This document shows, in pieces, positions 8,361-16,427 of a DNA stretch of 64,000 nt; the first letter of the stretch is position 1, and every line of letters starts with the position of its first letter. Origin of the DNA: Flavobacteriaceae bacterium PS02336 (lineage in GTDB: Bacteria > Bacteroidota > Bacteroidia > Flavobacteriales > Flavobacteriaceae); the NCBI GenBank assembly GCA_029960065.1, contig JASCOF010000008.1, forward strand, positions 186,001 through 250,000. Reading direction: 5' to 3'. The position numbers were made by a program, and so were the translations under genes. The notes under the pieces are model-generated. The model saw only the letters and a program-made list of their open reading frames with translations. It made no database searches and had not been told where the DNA came from.

Positions 8361-9701
8361 ATGATTTTAAAACCCAATCTGTATAAAGCGTTCTTAGTTG
8401 GTGGAATTGTATTTTTATTTTCCTTTTTAATTCGCTTTGCTTCGCTTGGAACTACAATTTTCAATAAGGATCTTTATATATTCTTCTTGTATTGTATGTT
8501 GTATACAGTAGTGCTATATATCATTAATTCAGCTTTATTTCAGTATTTGGATAAGGTTTTTGAAGGAGAAAATCGATTTTCTGGAAGAAGAATACTTATT
8601 GGATTTGTAAGTTCATTTTTTATATCGCTCTTTGTTATTTTTCTGTTACGAATTTTTACACAAGTTATAATAGAAAGACGATCGTTAATAAGTTTTTTTG
8701 CTAACGAAGATGCTTCAAATTATGTAGAATCTTCTGTAATGACTTTTATAGTGTTGTTGGCGGTACATGCATTACATTTTTATAAGCTGTATCAGGAAAA
8801 TAAAGTTATAGAACAGAAAATTATTGCAGGAACAGCAAATGCGAAATTCGAAAGTTTAAAGAACCAGATTGATCCGCATTTTCTCTTTAATAGTTTGAAT
8901 GTTTTAAGTTCTTTGATTGAAGAAAATCCAGATAATGCACAGCGTTTTACCACTTCTCTTTCTAAAATTTACAGATATGTTTTAGAACAAAAAGACAAAG
9001 AATTGGTTTCGGTTGAAGATGAATTATCATTTGCAAAAACCTATATGAATTTGTTGAAAATGCGTTTCGAAAATAGTTTGTATTACGAATTGCCAACAGA
9101 AAACATAAACCCAGAAGCCAAAGTGGTTCCGCTTTCTTTACAGCTTTTACTTGAAAATACAGTAAAACATAACGTGGTTAGCGAACAAAAACCACTTCAT
9201 ATTAGAATATTTATTGATAAAGATTATTTGGCAATCCAAAATGATCTTCAGAAAAAAGAAGTACTGCAGGACAGACAAGGCGTTGGATTGCAGAATATTG
9301 TAAGTAGATACGGAATTATAACCGACAGAAAAGTGAAAGTACAGGAAGATGAAAAAAATTTCACGGTTAGAATTCCAATTTTAACAAAACAAATTACCGT
9401 TATGGAAATGAGTACAGAATATACCGACGAAGCAAAAGCGTATTACAGAGCAAAAAAAAGGGTAGAAGAATTAAAAGGATTTTACGGAAATATAATTTCA
9501 TATTGTTGTATCATTCCGTTCCTGGTTTTTATCAATCTAAAATTTTCACCAGGTTTTCAATGGTTTTGGTTTTCTGCTTTAGGATGGGGATTTGGAGTTG
9601 CTATGCACGCTTTTAAAGTTTTTGGATACAGTTCGGACTGGGAAGAAAGAAAAATTCGAGAGATTTTAGAAAAAGATAACAAACAAAAAACGTGGAAATA
9701 A
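8361..9701 (+). CDS. LytS-type sensor histidine kinase fused to a 2TM domain
   Basis: The 446-residue protein has four N-terminal membrane helices (about residues 10-28, 38-58, 77-99, 126-143), then a His_kinase domain with the phospho-acceptor in IDPHFLFNSLN (His173), an N-box LLLENTVKHN and a G-box GVGLQNIVSRY. After the ATPase region comes an extra module from about residue 352: YRAKKRVEELKGFYGN, two hydrophobic segments and DWEERKIREILEKD. That module is the same 2TM domain found as free-standing genes immediately downstream. The kinase would phosphorylate the LytTR regulator at 11082. A C-terminal membrane hairpin after a kinase core is unusual and suggests direct contact with the small 2TM proteins. 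Confidence 0.9.
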   Translation: MILKPNLYKAFLVGGIVFLFSFLIRFASLGTTIFNKDLYIFFLYCMLYTVVLYIINSALFQYLDKVFEGENRFSGRRILIGFVSSFFISLFVIFLLRIFTQVIIERRSLISFFANEDASNYVESSVMTFIVLLAVHALHFYKLYQENKVIEQKIIAGTANAKFESLKNQIDPHFLFNSLNVLSSLIEENPDNAQRFTTSLSKIYRYVLEQKDKELVSVEDELSFAKTYMNLLKMRFENSLYYELPTENINPEAKVVPLSLQLLLENTVKHNVVSEQKPLHIRIFIDKDYLAIQNDLQKKEVLQDRQGVGLQNIVSRYGIITDRKVKVQEDEKNFTVRIPILTKQITVMEMSTEYTDEAKAYYRAKKRVEELKGFYGNIISYCCIIPFLVFINLKFSPGFQWFWFSALGWGFGVAMHAFKVFGYSSDWEERKIREILEKDNKQKTWK

Positions 9702-9703
9702 TC

Positions 9704-10027
9704 ATGGAAAAAGATTTTACAGAAGCGGAACGTTATTATGATGCTCAGAAAAGAGTCAAAGAAATTAGAGAATTTTATGAGCATTTGAGTGTATATGTTT
9801 TATGCAATCCCATTGTGATTGTGGTAAACTTAATGACTTCTCCACAATATTTGTGGTTTATATGGTGTGTTATGGGCTGGGGAGTAGCAATTGTTTTACA
9901 CGGCTTGAAAGTTTTTAGTTTTCCGCCTTTTTTTAATGAAAAATGGGAAGAAAAAAAGATTAAAGAAATTCTAGAAAAAGAAAACAAACAACGCTTTGAA
10001 ACTAGTCATGGAAACAAATTTGAATAA
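9704..10027 (+). CDS. 2TM domain protein 1
   Basis: From the ATG at 9704 this is a 107-residue protein made almost entirely of a 2TM domain: YDAQKRVKEIREFYEHLSVY, two hydrophobic helices ending GWGVAIVLHGLKVF, then KWEEKKIKEILEKENK. The start follows the kinase stop by two bases, in the context taatcATGGAA that recurs at two of the next genes; a GTG at 9692 would overlap the kinase and is less likely. It closely resembles the C-terminus of the preceding kinase, so it probably arose by duplication. The role is unknown; membrane anchoring or kinase modulation is a reasonable guess. Confidence 0.85.
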   Translation: MEKDFTEAERYYDAQKRVKEIREFYEHLSVYVLCNPIVIVVNLMTSPQYLWFIWCVMGWGVAIVLHGLKVFSFPPFFNEKWEEKKIKEILEKENKQRFETSHGNKFE

Positions 10028-10337
10028 CGAGCAGGAGCAGACTATTTTGAAAGAGCTGGCAACAAAAAAAGTAATTCAATTAAAGTCTTTTTTTAGACAT
10101 CTCTTTGTTTACGCAATTGTAATGGTTCTTTTTCTTTTGAGGGAATACACCAATCTACCGGTGAACTTTTTTCCAATTAGATATTTAAATTGGGTTGTAA
10201 TCATTATTTGGTCAGCCGTAATAGCTGGTTCTGCAATTGATTTATTTGCATCCTATACCATTTTTGGAAAAGAATGGGAAGAGCGAAAAATGAAAAGCAT
10301 CTTAGAAAAAAAATATAAAAAACAAAAATGGGAGTAA
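10008..10337 (+). CDS. 2TM domain protein 2 (divergent)
   Basis: From the ATG at 10008 the protein is 109 residues. It keeps the 2TM layout (KKVIQLKSFFRHLFVYAIVM, two hydrophobic segments, FGKEWEERKMKSILEKK) but has lost the GWGIG...HGLKVF motif of its neighbours between the helices, reading IIIWSAVIAGSAIDLFASY instead. The gene overlaps its upstream neighbour by 20 bp and its own stop is two bases before the next ATG, so the four small genes should be translated as a set. It is the most diverged copy and may have a separate role. Confidence 0.82.
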   Translation: METNLNNEQEQTILKELATKKVIQLKSFFRHLFVYAIVMVLFLLREYTNLPVNFFPIRYLNWVVIIIWSAVIAGSAIDLFASYTIFGKEWEERKMKSILEKKYKKQKWE

Positions 10338-10339
10338 TC

Positions 10340-10645
10340 ATGGAAATGAATTTAAACGAAGAAGATAGATACATTCAAGCCAAAAAAAAAGTTGAAAACA
10401 TAAAAGGATTTTACGGAAATCTAGTTGCTTTCATATTAGTAAATGCAATTTTGATTTTTATAAATTTGTATACATCACCGCAGTATTTATGGTTTTTCTG
10501 GCCATTATTATGGTGGGGAATTGGTGTTGTTTTTCACGGATTAAAAGTCTTTGAAGTTTTTCCTGGAATAGGTAAGGAATGGGAAGAAAGAAAAATCAAA
10601 GAGTTTATGGAAAAAGAAAAACAGAATAAAAACAAGTGGAAATAA
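10340..10645 (+). CDS. 2TM domain protein 3
   Basis: Starting at the ATG at 10340, in context taatcATGGAA, this 101-residue protein carries the canonical pattern YIQAKKKVENIKGFYGNLVA, a helix, SPQYLWFFWPLLWWGIGVVF, HGLKVF and KEWEERKIKEFMEKE. An in-frame ATG at 10328 would overlap the previous stop codon and is less likely. It is very close to protein 1 and to the kinase C-terminus in its helix and loop motifs. Function unknown; cytoplasmic charged ends flank a membrane hairpin. Confidence 0.85.
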   Translation: MEMNLNEEDRYIQAKKKVENIKGFYGNLVAFILVNAILIFINLYTSPQYLWFFWPLLWWGIGVVFHGLKVFEVFPGIGKEWEERKIKEFMEKEKQNKNKWK

Positions 10646-10663
10646 TTATTTAAAGATAAAATT

Positions 10664-11044
10664 ATGGGACGTTTGAGAAGAGAAATGTACGAGGCATACG
10701 CAAGACAAAATTCAGGAGCATATACTGCAGACGAAAGCTATAACGCAGCGTATAAAAAAGTAAAAAAAATAAAAGGATTTTATTCGCATTTAAAGGTTTA
10801 CGTAATTGTAAACATCATTATTATTGTATCAAGTATAACTAGAAGCAACTTAACAGAAGGACTTGATTTTAGTGGTTTGTCAGAATGGCATACGTATTCA
10901 ACAGCTTTCTTTTGGGGAATTGGTTTAGTAGCGCATGGATTATCTGTTTTTGGTTCAGAATTGTTTTTTGGATCGGATTGGGAGCAAAGAAAAATCCAAA
11001 AATATATGGATCGAGACGCTTCAAATAAAAATAAATGGGAGTAA
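10664..11044 (+). CDS. 2TM domain protein 4, N-terminally extended
   Basis: This 126-residue copy has an extra hydrophilic N-terminus (MGRLRREMYEAYARQNSGAY) before the 2TM domain (YNAAYKKVKKIKGFYSHLKV, two helices with FFWGIGLVAHGLSVFG, and DWEQRKIQKYMDRD). It is the last of the tandem series and lies 37 bp before the response regulator. The loop between its helices is longer than in the others, with SNLTEGLDFSGLSEWHTY exposed presumably on the periplasmic side, so it may be the member that contacts an external partner. Confidence 0.83.
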   Translation: MGRLRREMYEAYARQNSGAYTADESYNAAYKKVKKIKGFYSHLKVYVIVNIIIIVSSITRSNLTEGLDFSGLSEWHTYSTAFFWGIGLVAHGLSVFGSELFFGSDWEQRKIQKYMDRDASNKNKWE

Positions 11045-11081
11045 CTTTGAATTAAATTTTTTCAAATTTCACATATCTTAA

Positions 11082-11849
11082 ATGATCACATTAATTATAG
11101 AAGACGAAAAACCAGCTGCAAGATTGCTGCAAAGAAAACTTGAAAAGTTAGATGTAAAGGTAGAAACAATGCTTCATTCGGTTGAAGAATCTATCGAATG
11201 GTTTGCGAACAACCAGCATCCGGATTTAATATTTTTGGACATTCAATTGTCAGACGGTTTGTCGTTTGAAATTTTTGAAAAGATCGACATAAAAAGTGCT
11301 ATCATTTTTACTACGGCGTATGATGAATATGCATTAAAAGCCTTTAAGTTAAATAGTATCGATTATCTTTTAAAACCAATTGATGAAGACGATCTGGAAA
11401 CAGCAGTTTCAAAATTTAGATCACGTCTTCCAAAAGAGGTAACTGAGACTTCAAATCTGCAATTAGATTTTGAGCAGATTCGACAAATGCTTTCCAATCC
11501 TTTTGAGAAAACGTATAAAAAAAGATTTACCGTTAAAATTGGACAGCATTTAAAAGTAATTACGACAGATGAAATTGAATGTTTTTTTAGCGAAAACAAA
11601 GGAACTTACATCCATACTTATGACAATCGCGACTACTTGATCGATTCGACTTTAGAAATTTTGGAACAAGAATTAGACAAAAAGGATTTCTTTCGCGTAA
11701 GCAGAAAATTTATTGTGCCACTAAAAGCAATCAAAGAAATTCAGGTTTACACTAATTCACGTTTAAAAGTAATTCTGCCGAGTTACAAAGATGATGAGGT
11801 AGTTGTGAGCCGTGAAAAAGTACAGGATTTTAAAGCTTGGTTGGGATAA
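11082..11849 (+). CDS. LytTR-family response regulator
   Basis: The 255-residue protein has an N-terminal receiver domain (residues 1-120) with the acidic pocket IIEDE, the phospho-acceptor Asp53 in IFLDIQLSD, Thr/Ala in FTTAYDEYA and Lys in YLLKPI. A linker leads to a LytTR DNA-binding domain (about 145-253: KIGQHLKVITTDEIECFFSE, FFRVSRKFIVPLKAI). It is the obvious partner of the LytS-type kinase five genes upstream. LytTR regulators bind paired direct repeats; the TonB-receptor promoter region would be the first place to look for its sites, though I did not find a clear repeat pair. Confidence 0.93.
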   Translation: MITLIIEDEKPAARLLQRKLEKLDVKVETMLHSVEESIEWFANNQHPDLIFLDIQLSDGLSFEIFEKIDIKSAIIFTTAYDEYALKAFKLNSIDYLLKPIDEDDLETAVSKFRSRLPKEVTETSNLQLDFEQIRQMLSNPFEKTYKKRFTVKIGQHLKVITTDEIECFFSENKGTYIHTYDNRDYLIDSTLEILEQELDKKDFFRVSRKFIVPLKAIKEIQVYTNSRLKVILPSYKDDEVVVSREKVQDFKAWLG

Positions 11850-11923
11850 AAATCCAAATAGAAAAATAGCAATTCAGCAGATTTTAATTTTTTTGCGGAT
11901 TAAAATCGATATCATAATAAAAG

Positions 11924-12183
11924 AGGCTATCTCAAAAGGATAGCTTTTTTCATTGCAAAATATTTGAATAAATTTCTTTTATCTGTAAAACCCCAGCGGG
12001 GCGAAATATTTATAGAATTACAATAGACAAATAAATAAAGCTCCAGAGGAGCGACATATATTATGTTTGTATAAAAAATATGTCGCTCCTCTGGAGCTTT
12101 ATATTTTAAATATTTATTCGTTGCTATAAATGTTTCGCTTCTCTGAAGCTTACAAAAAAAAAGCTATCCTTTTGAGACAGCTT
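11924..12183. repeat. 260-bp nested palindromic element
   Basis: Three layers are visible. The outer arms (11924-11950 and 12157-12183) are 27-nt reverse complements with two mismatches and each ends in a T or A tract like a terminator. The inner arms (12035-12059 and 12079-12103) are 25-nt perfect reverse complements built around gctccagaggagcgacat. Between them ccccagcggggcgaaatatt on the left faces aaatgtttcgcttctctgaa on the right. It fills the whole spacer between the LytTR operon and ctaA, which converge here, so a bidirectional terminator role is likely in addition to its repeat nature. No ORF. Confidence 0.85.
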
Positions 12184-12207
12184 TTTTACGTTTTAATATA
12201 TTCGATT

Positions 12208-13233
12208 TTATTTGCTTAGTCGGTGCAATGTAAAAGTCATTGCACTCAAAAGGAAAAATGCCATAATCTGGTGAATTAGTCCTAAAGCCAAAGGAACGCT
12301 GTATAATAATGTGAATACTCCAAGTAAGAATTGAATAAAAACAAAAACAACCAAAGTATTGATTCCGTTTGACTGCGTACTTGTAAGCGTATATTTTTTG
12401 CTTTTAAAAAAAAGAAAAAGAATCACAGCAACAACCGCATAGGCAAAAGTTCTGTGTACAAACTGAACACCGCTTTTTCCTTCAATTAAATTTTTAATTA
12501 AACTAGACTGCTCAATAAAAACCGATTCGTGAATAAATTCTCCGTCACTCATTAAAGGCCAGTGATTGTGAATTAATCCGGCATTTAAACCTGCAACAAA
12601 TCCGCCATAAATAATTTGGATTAATAAAGCGACCAAAGCATATCGAGCGATATTACGAAGCGGTAATATCTTGTTGATATTTCTTTCTGGATAAATCAAA
12701 TCAAGTGCAACCCAAAGTGTGTAAGCAAAAGTGATAAAAGCAAAAGTTAAGTGTAATGAAAGTCTAAAGTGACTCACATCTGGATTATCGATTAAACCGC
12801 TTCTAACCATAAACCATCCCAAAAAACCTTGAAAACCGCCCATTGCCAAAAGAACGATGCATTTTTTAATAGTTTCGGTGTCTAATTTCTTTTTTGCTAA
12901 AAAGTAAACGAACGGAACAAAGAAAACCAAACCAATGATACGGCCAATAAAACGGTGAAACCATTCCCAGAAATAGATAAATTTATAATCTGATAACTGA
13001 AAGTCGTTGTGGATATTGATTTTCTGGTACTCCGGAAACTTTTTATATTCATCAAATGCTGTCTGCCATTTGGCTTCTGTTAAAGGAGGAAATGTGTCGG
13101 TTACCAAATGCCAGTCGGTCATAGATAAACCTGAATTGGTCAAACGTGTGATACCGCCAACAACGACCATTAAAAATAATAAAACACAACCTGATAGTAA
13201 CCAAATGATTACCGATTTATTCTCTTTTTTCAT
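12208..13233 (-). CDS. ctaA: Heme A synthase (CtaA/COX15 family)
   Basis: This 341-residue, eight-helix membrane protein converts heme O to heme A for cytochrome aa3-type oxidases. N-terminal GGITRLTNSGLSMTDW is the family signature. Four histidines expected to ligate heme are in WEWFHRFIGR, HFRLSLHLTFAF, QFVHRTFAYA and LGLIHQIMAF. The length matches the Bacteroidota/alphaproteobacterial COX15-like type, not the shorter Bacillus CtaA. The gene overlaps the preceding small membrane-protein gene by four bases, so it is the last gene of an overlapping three-gene set with cca. Confidence 0.93.
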   Translation of the reverse strand: MKKENKSVIIWLLSGCVLLFLMVVVGGITRLTNSGLSMTDWHLVTDTFPPLTEAKWQTAFDEYKKFPEYQKINIHNDFQLSDYKFIYFWEWFHRFIGRIIGLVFFVPFVYFLAKKKLDTETIKKCIVLLAMGGFQGFLGWFMVRSGLIDNPDVSHFRLSLHLTFAFITFAYTLWVALDLIYPERNINKILPLRNIARYALVALLIQIIYGGFVAGLNAGLIHNHWPLMSDGEFIHESVFIEQSSLIKNLIEGKSGVQFVHRTFAYAVVAVILFLFFKSKKYTLTSTQSNGINTLVVFVFIQFLLGVFTLLYSVPLALGLIHQIMAFFLLSAMTFTLHRLSK

Positions 13234-13595
13234 TCTTTTCCGATTAATTCGAGTTCATTTTTTGTTTTGGAAATTCTCTTTAAATATAATTTCGCGATAT
13301 ATATGTTTGCTAAAATGCTGGGAGGAAAGATTGCAATTCCAAAAATAATTCTAAAGATGTAATTGTTATAAATTCCTGTTTTTAAATCAATTATTTCAAT
13401 TGAATCCAGACTTCCTATTATCATTGCAACAACACAAACTATAAAACAAGATATGATTACTGAAGTAAAAAAATAAATTGCCTTATTTTTGTAATTCTTT
13501 CCTTGAATGTTTTTCAATCCTTTAAAAAAAACATAGTTCGGATAGGCAAACGTTATCAGAAATAAGATTATAAAAATTACCCCTAGAAGATCCAT
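13230..13595 (-). CDS. Small four-helix membrane protein, unknown
   Basis: This 121-residue protein has about three to four hydrophobic segments (LLGVIFIILFLITFAYPNYV, IYFFTSVIISCFIVCVVAMI, FRIIFGIAIFPPSILANIYI) and a charged C-terminus (LYLKRISKTKNELELIGKE). There is no recognised motif. Its ATG shares a base with the cca stop and its stop overlaps the ctaA start, so the sequence shows translational coupling in both directions. That tight packing is the best evidence that it is a real gene. A role in heme or oxidase biogenesis is possible from position alone. Confidence 0.7.
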   Translation of the reverse strand: MDLLGVIFIILFLITFAYPNYVFFKGLKNIQGKNYKNKAIYFFTSVIISCFIVCVVAMIIGSLDSIEIIDLKTGIYNNYIFRIIFGIAIFPPSILANIYIAKLYLKRISKTKNELELIGKE

Positions 13596-15052
13596 TATTT
13601 TTTAGGAGTTAGGTTTAACTTCGCCGCTCTTTTGATAACAAAATCATAAGCAGCTTGATATTCATTCGGAATATCGCCTTCCAAAATTGCTTCTTTTACA
13701 GCTTCTTTCAAAATTCCGATTTCTCTTGAAGGTTTTAAATCGAATATTTCCATAATTTCTTCTCCAGAAATTGGAGGCTGAAAATTACGAACGTGATCGC
13801 GTTCTTCTACTTCCACAATTTTCTTGCGGACAATTTCGAAGTTCTTATGATATTTCTTGAATTTTGATGGATTTTTGGTTGTGATATCGGCTTCACACAA
13901 AGTCATTAAATTTTCCACATCTTCGCCGGCATCAAAAACCAAGCGGCGAACGGCACTGTCCGTTACAATATCTTGTGCCAAAACAATTGGGCGCGAACTC
14001 ATAATTACCATTTTCTGAACGAATTTCATTTTATGGTTCAAAGGCATGTGTAAACGTTCGAAGATTTTCTTCGCCATTTTTCCGCCCAAGAATTCATGTC
14101 CGTGAAAAGTCCAGCCTTGTTTTTTTGTAAAACGTTTAGTTGGTGCTTTTCCAATATCATGCAGTAATGCAGACCAGCGAAGCCAAACGTCGTCTGTATT
14201 TGGGCAAATGTTATCGACAACTTCTAGTGTATGATAAAAGTTGTTTTTATGCGTATGACCCTCAATTTCTTCTACTTGATTCAAGGCAGTTAATTCAGGT
14301 AAGATTAAATCTAAAAGTCCCGTTTTATATAAAAGTAAAAATCCAGTAGAAGGTTTTGGGGTAGAAAGAATTTTATTTAATTCGTCTACAATTCTTTCGC
14401 CCGAAATAATTTTAATACGATCAGCATTTTTAGTAATCGCGTTCAATGAATTTTCTTCGATTTCAAAATTCAATTGAGTTGCAAAACGAATGGCACGAAG
14501 CATTCGCAAAGGATCATCAGAATAAGTAATATCTGGATCCAAAGGCGTTTTGATTGTTTTGTTTTCTAAATCAGTTAATCCGTCAAAAGGGTCTAAAAGA
14601 TCTCCAAAATTAGTTGAATTTAAGGATAAAGCTAATGCGTTGATCGTAAAATCACGACGATTTTGATCATCTTGAAGCGTTCCGTTTTCTACAATTGGAT
14701 TTCGGCTGTCTCGTGTATAAGATTCTTTTCTTGCGCCAACAAATTCAATATCGGTATCTTCAAAACGAAGCATTGCTGTTCCATAAGTTTTAAAAACTTG
14801 AACTTTTGGTTTGTTTGGAAGTAAATCAGAAACTTTAAGGGCCAATTCGATGCCGCTTCCAACTGCAACAACGTCGATGTCTTTTTTAGAACCTCGGTTT
14901 AAAAGCAAGTCACGAACAAACCCGCCGATCACATAAGAGTCAACGTTTAATTCTTGAGAAGCTTTCGAAATAATTTCGAAGATTTTGTTTTGTAAAGCAG
15001 TTTTATAGTTTGTTTGTATCGCCACGAATTCAGTTTTTGAATAAAAAAGCAT
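13595..15052 (-). CDS. cca: CCA tRNA nucleotidyltransferase with HD domain
   Basis: The 485-residue protein carries the class II nucleotidyltransferase signature YVIGGFVRDLLL (residues 40-51) followed by KKDIDVV (56-62), the metal-binding Asp pair. Next comes the RRDFTINALAL motif, then the DPLRMLRAIRFATQL neck motif. A C-terminal HD phosphohydrolase domain is marked by SALLHDIGK around residue 295 and FHGHEFLGGK. It adds or repairs the CCA end of tRNAs. A GTG at 15025 is an alternative start that would shorten the N-terminus by nine residues; the family usually begins close to there, so the exact start is uncertain. Confidence 0.93.
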   Translation of the reverse strand: MLFYSKTEFVAIQTNYKTALQNKIFEIISKASQELNVDSYVIGGFVRDLLLNRGSKKDIDVVAVGSGIELALKVSDLLPNKPKVQVFKTYGTAMLRFEDTDIEFVGARKESYTRDSRNPIVENGTLQDDQNRRDFTINALALSLNSTNFGDLLDPFDGLTDLENKTIKTPLDPDITYSDDPLRMLRAIRFATQLNFEIEENSLNAITKNADRIKIISGERIVDELNKILSTPKPSTGFLLLYKTGLLDLILPELTALNQVEEIEGHTHKNNFYHTLEVVDNICPNTDDVWLRWSALLHDIGKAPTKRFTKKQGWTFHGHEFLGGKMAKKIFERLHMPLNHKMKFVQKMVIMSSRPIVLAQDIVTDSAVRRLVFDAGEDVENLMTLCEADITTKNPSKFKKYHKNFEIVRKKIVEVEERDHVRNFQPPISGEEIMEIFDLKPSREIGILKEAVKEAILEGDIPNEYQAAYDFVIKRAAKLNLTPKK

Positions 15053-15180
15053 TTCTATTTTCAGTAGAAATAAAATGCATGCAAATTTACAACATAGAAA
15101 ATGCCTATTATAATCTATTGCTCACTTTTTTGAACAATTTCACATTTTGAAGCATCAATTTTTATGAATTGGGAAAGGGG

Positions 15181-15338
15181 TGCCACGAATTTCACGAATT
15201 TTCACGAATTTTTTTTCTGCCACAGATTAAAAAGATTTTCACAGATTTTTTTAATCATTTAATCCTGTAATCTGTGGCAAAAAATATGCGCAACCTGCAT
15301 AAAAGAAAAATTCGTGAAAATTCGTGAAATTCGTGGCA
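15181..15338. repeat. 158-bp nested palindrome (cacgaatt / cacagatt families)
   Basis: The outer arms, 15181-15213 and 15306-15338, are perfect 33-nt reverse complements built from cacgaattt units. Inside them a second inverted repeat begins gccacagattaaaaagattt (from 15219) and closes with aatcctgtaatctgtggc (to about 15278). The centre is a short gcgcaacctgcat segment. The element lies between the divergent cca and yaaA genes, so it is not needed as a terminator there. The rest of the 15053-15429 spacer holds the yaaA -7 box. Confidence 0.85.
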
Positions 15339-15401
15339 GAAAAAATTATACAACGATAAAACAAATCAATTGCAATAACATATTTTTAAAAATTCAATTT
15401 G

Positions 15402-15409
15402 TATTTTTG
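15402..15409 (+). promoter_or_regulatory. -7 promoter box for yaaA
   Basis: TATTTTTG matches TAnnTTTG and lies 20 bp before the yaaA ATG, giving a short leader. No OxyR-like or other operator was recognised beside it. Confidence 0.45.
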
Positions 15410-15429
15410 AGTCATAGAAAAAAGCACAA

Positions 15430-16188
15430 ATGAAAATAGTTATATCGCCAGCGAAGTCCTTAAATTTTGAAAAAGAATTACCAACATCTCAATATACAGA
15501 GCCTTCATTTTTAAAAGAAGCAAGAGTAGTTCATAAAGTGGTTAAACAAAAAAAGCCATCTGAATTATCTGAATTAATGTCCATTTCAGACAAACTTGCC
15601 GATTTGAATTGGAAAAGAAATCAAGATTGGAAAACGCCTTTTACTCCAGAAAATGCACGTCCGGCAGTTTATACTTTTGACGGTGATGTTTATACTGGTT
15701 TGGATGCTTATACTATTCCGTTAGAAAAACTAGATGCATTGCAAGATAAATTAAGAATTTTATCTGGACTTTACGGTCTTTTGAAACCTTTAGATTTAAT
15801 GCAGGCGTATCGTTTGGAAATGGGAACTAAAATGCCGGTTGGTGAATCTAAAAACTTACATGAGTTTTGGAAGCCAGCTGTTACTAAAGCTTTAAATAAA
15901 GAATTGAAAAAAGACGAATTATTCGTGAATTTAGCGAGTAACGAATATTTTTCTGCAGTTGATGTAAAAGCTTTAAAAGTTCCTGTAATTACTCCAGATT
16001 TTAAAGATTATAAAGATGGAAAATTAAAAATAATCAGTTTCTTTGCGAAAAAAGCGAGAGGAATGATGGTTCGTTACATTATTGATACAAATGCTGAAAC
16101 AATTGATGACCTTAAAGGCTTTAATTACGAAGGATATCAGTTTGATGCAAATCTCTCTAAAGGGAATCATTTGGTTTTTACAAGGTAA
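15430..16188 (+). CDS. yaaA: Peroxide stress protein YaaA
   Basis: The 252-residue sequence is full length and begins MKIVISPAKSLNFE, the hallmark of the YaaA (DUF328) family. Other conserved blocks are FDGDVYTGLDA, LRILSGLYGLLKPLDLMQAYRLEMG, LASNEYFSAVD and FFAKKARGMMVRYIID. In E. coli YaaA lowers intracellular free iron during hydrogen peroxide stress, limiting Fenton damage, and it binds DNA. It is monocistronic here and convergent with the efflux operon, with a shared terminator between them. Confidence 0.95.
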   Translation: MKIVISPAKSLNFEKELPTSQYTEPSFLKEARVVHKVVKQKKPSELSELMSISDKLADLNWKRNQDWKTPFTPENARPAVYTFDGDVYTGLDAYTIPLEKLDALQDKLRILSGLYGLLKPLDLMQAYRLEMGTKMPVGESKNLHEFWKPAVTKALNKELKKDELFVNLASNEYFSAVDVKALKVPVITPDFKDYKDGKLKIISFFAKKARGMMVRYIIDTNAETIDDLKGFNYEGYQFDANLSKGNHLVFTR

Positions 16189-16366
16189 TTTTTTAAGATA
16201 CTAAGGTTTTGAGTTGCTAAGATGCTAAGATTTTCTATTTGAGAGTCGAAGACTCGGAACATATTGTAGGCACGGATTTTAATCCCTGAAGAGATGAAGT
16301 GTAAAATCGATCATGGGAGTTTATTCCCAGAATATTTGGTATAAATAAGATAAAAAATAAATAAAT

Positions 16367-16403
16367 AAAAAGCCGAATAACAGGAAAGTTAACTCGGCTT
16401 TTT
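16367..16403. terminator. Bidirectional terminator between yaaA and efflux operon
   Basis: aaaaagccga and tcggcttttt pair across a 17-nt loop, with A and T runs on either side, so the hairpin can end transcripts from both directions. A ctaag-type repeat (16193-16240) precedes it. Confidence 0.8.
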
Positions 16404-16427
16404 CGTATTATAAATAATTATCAAATA

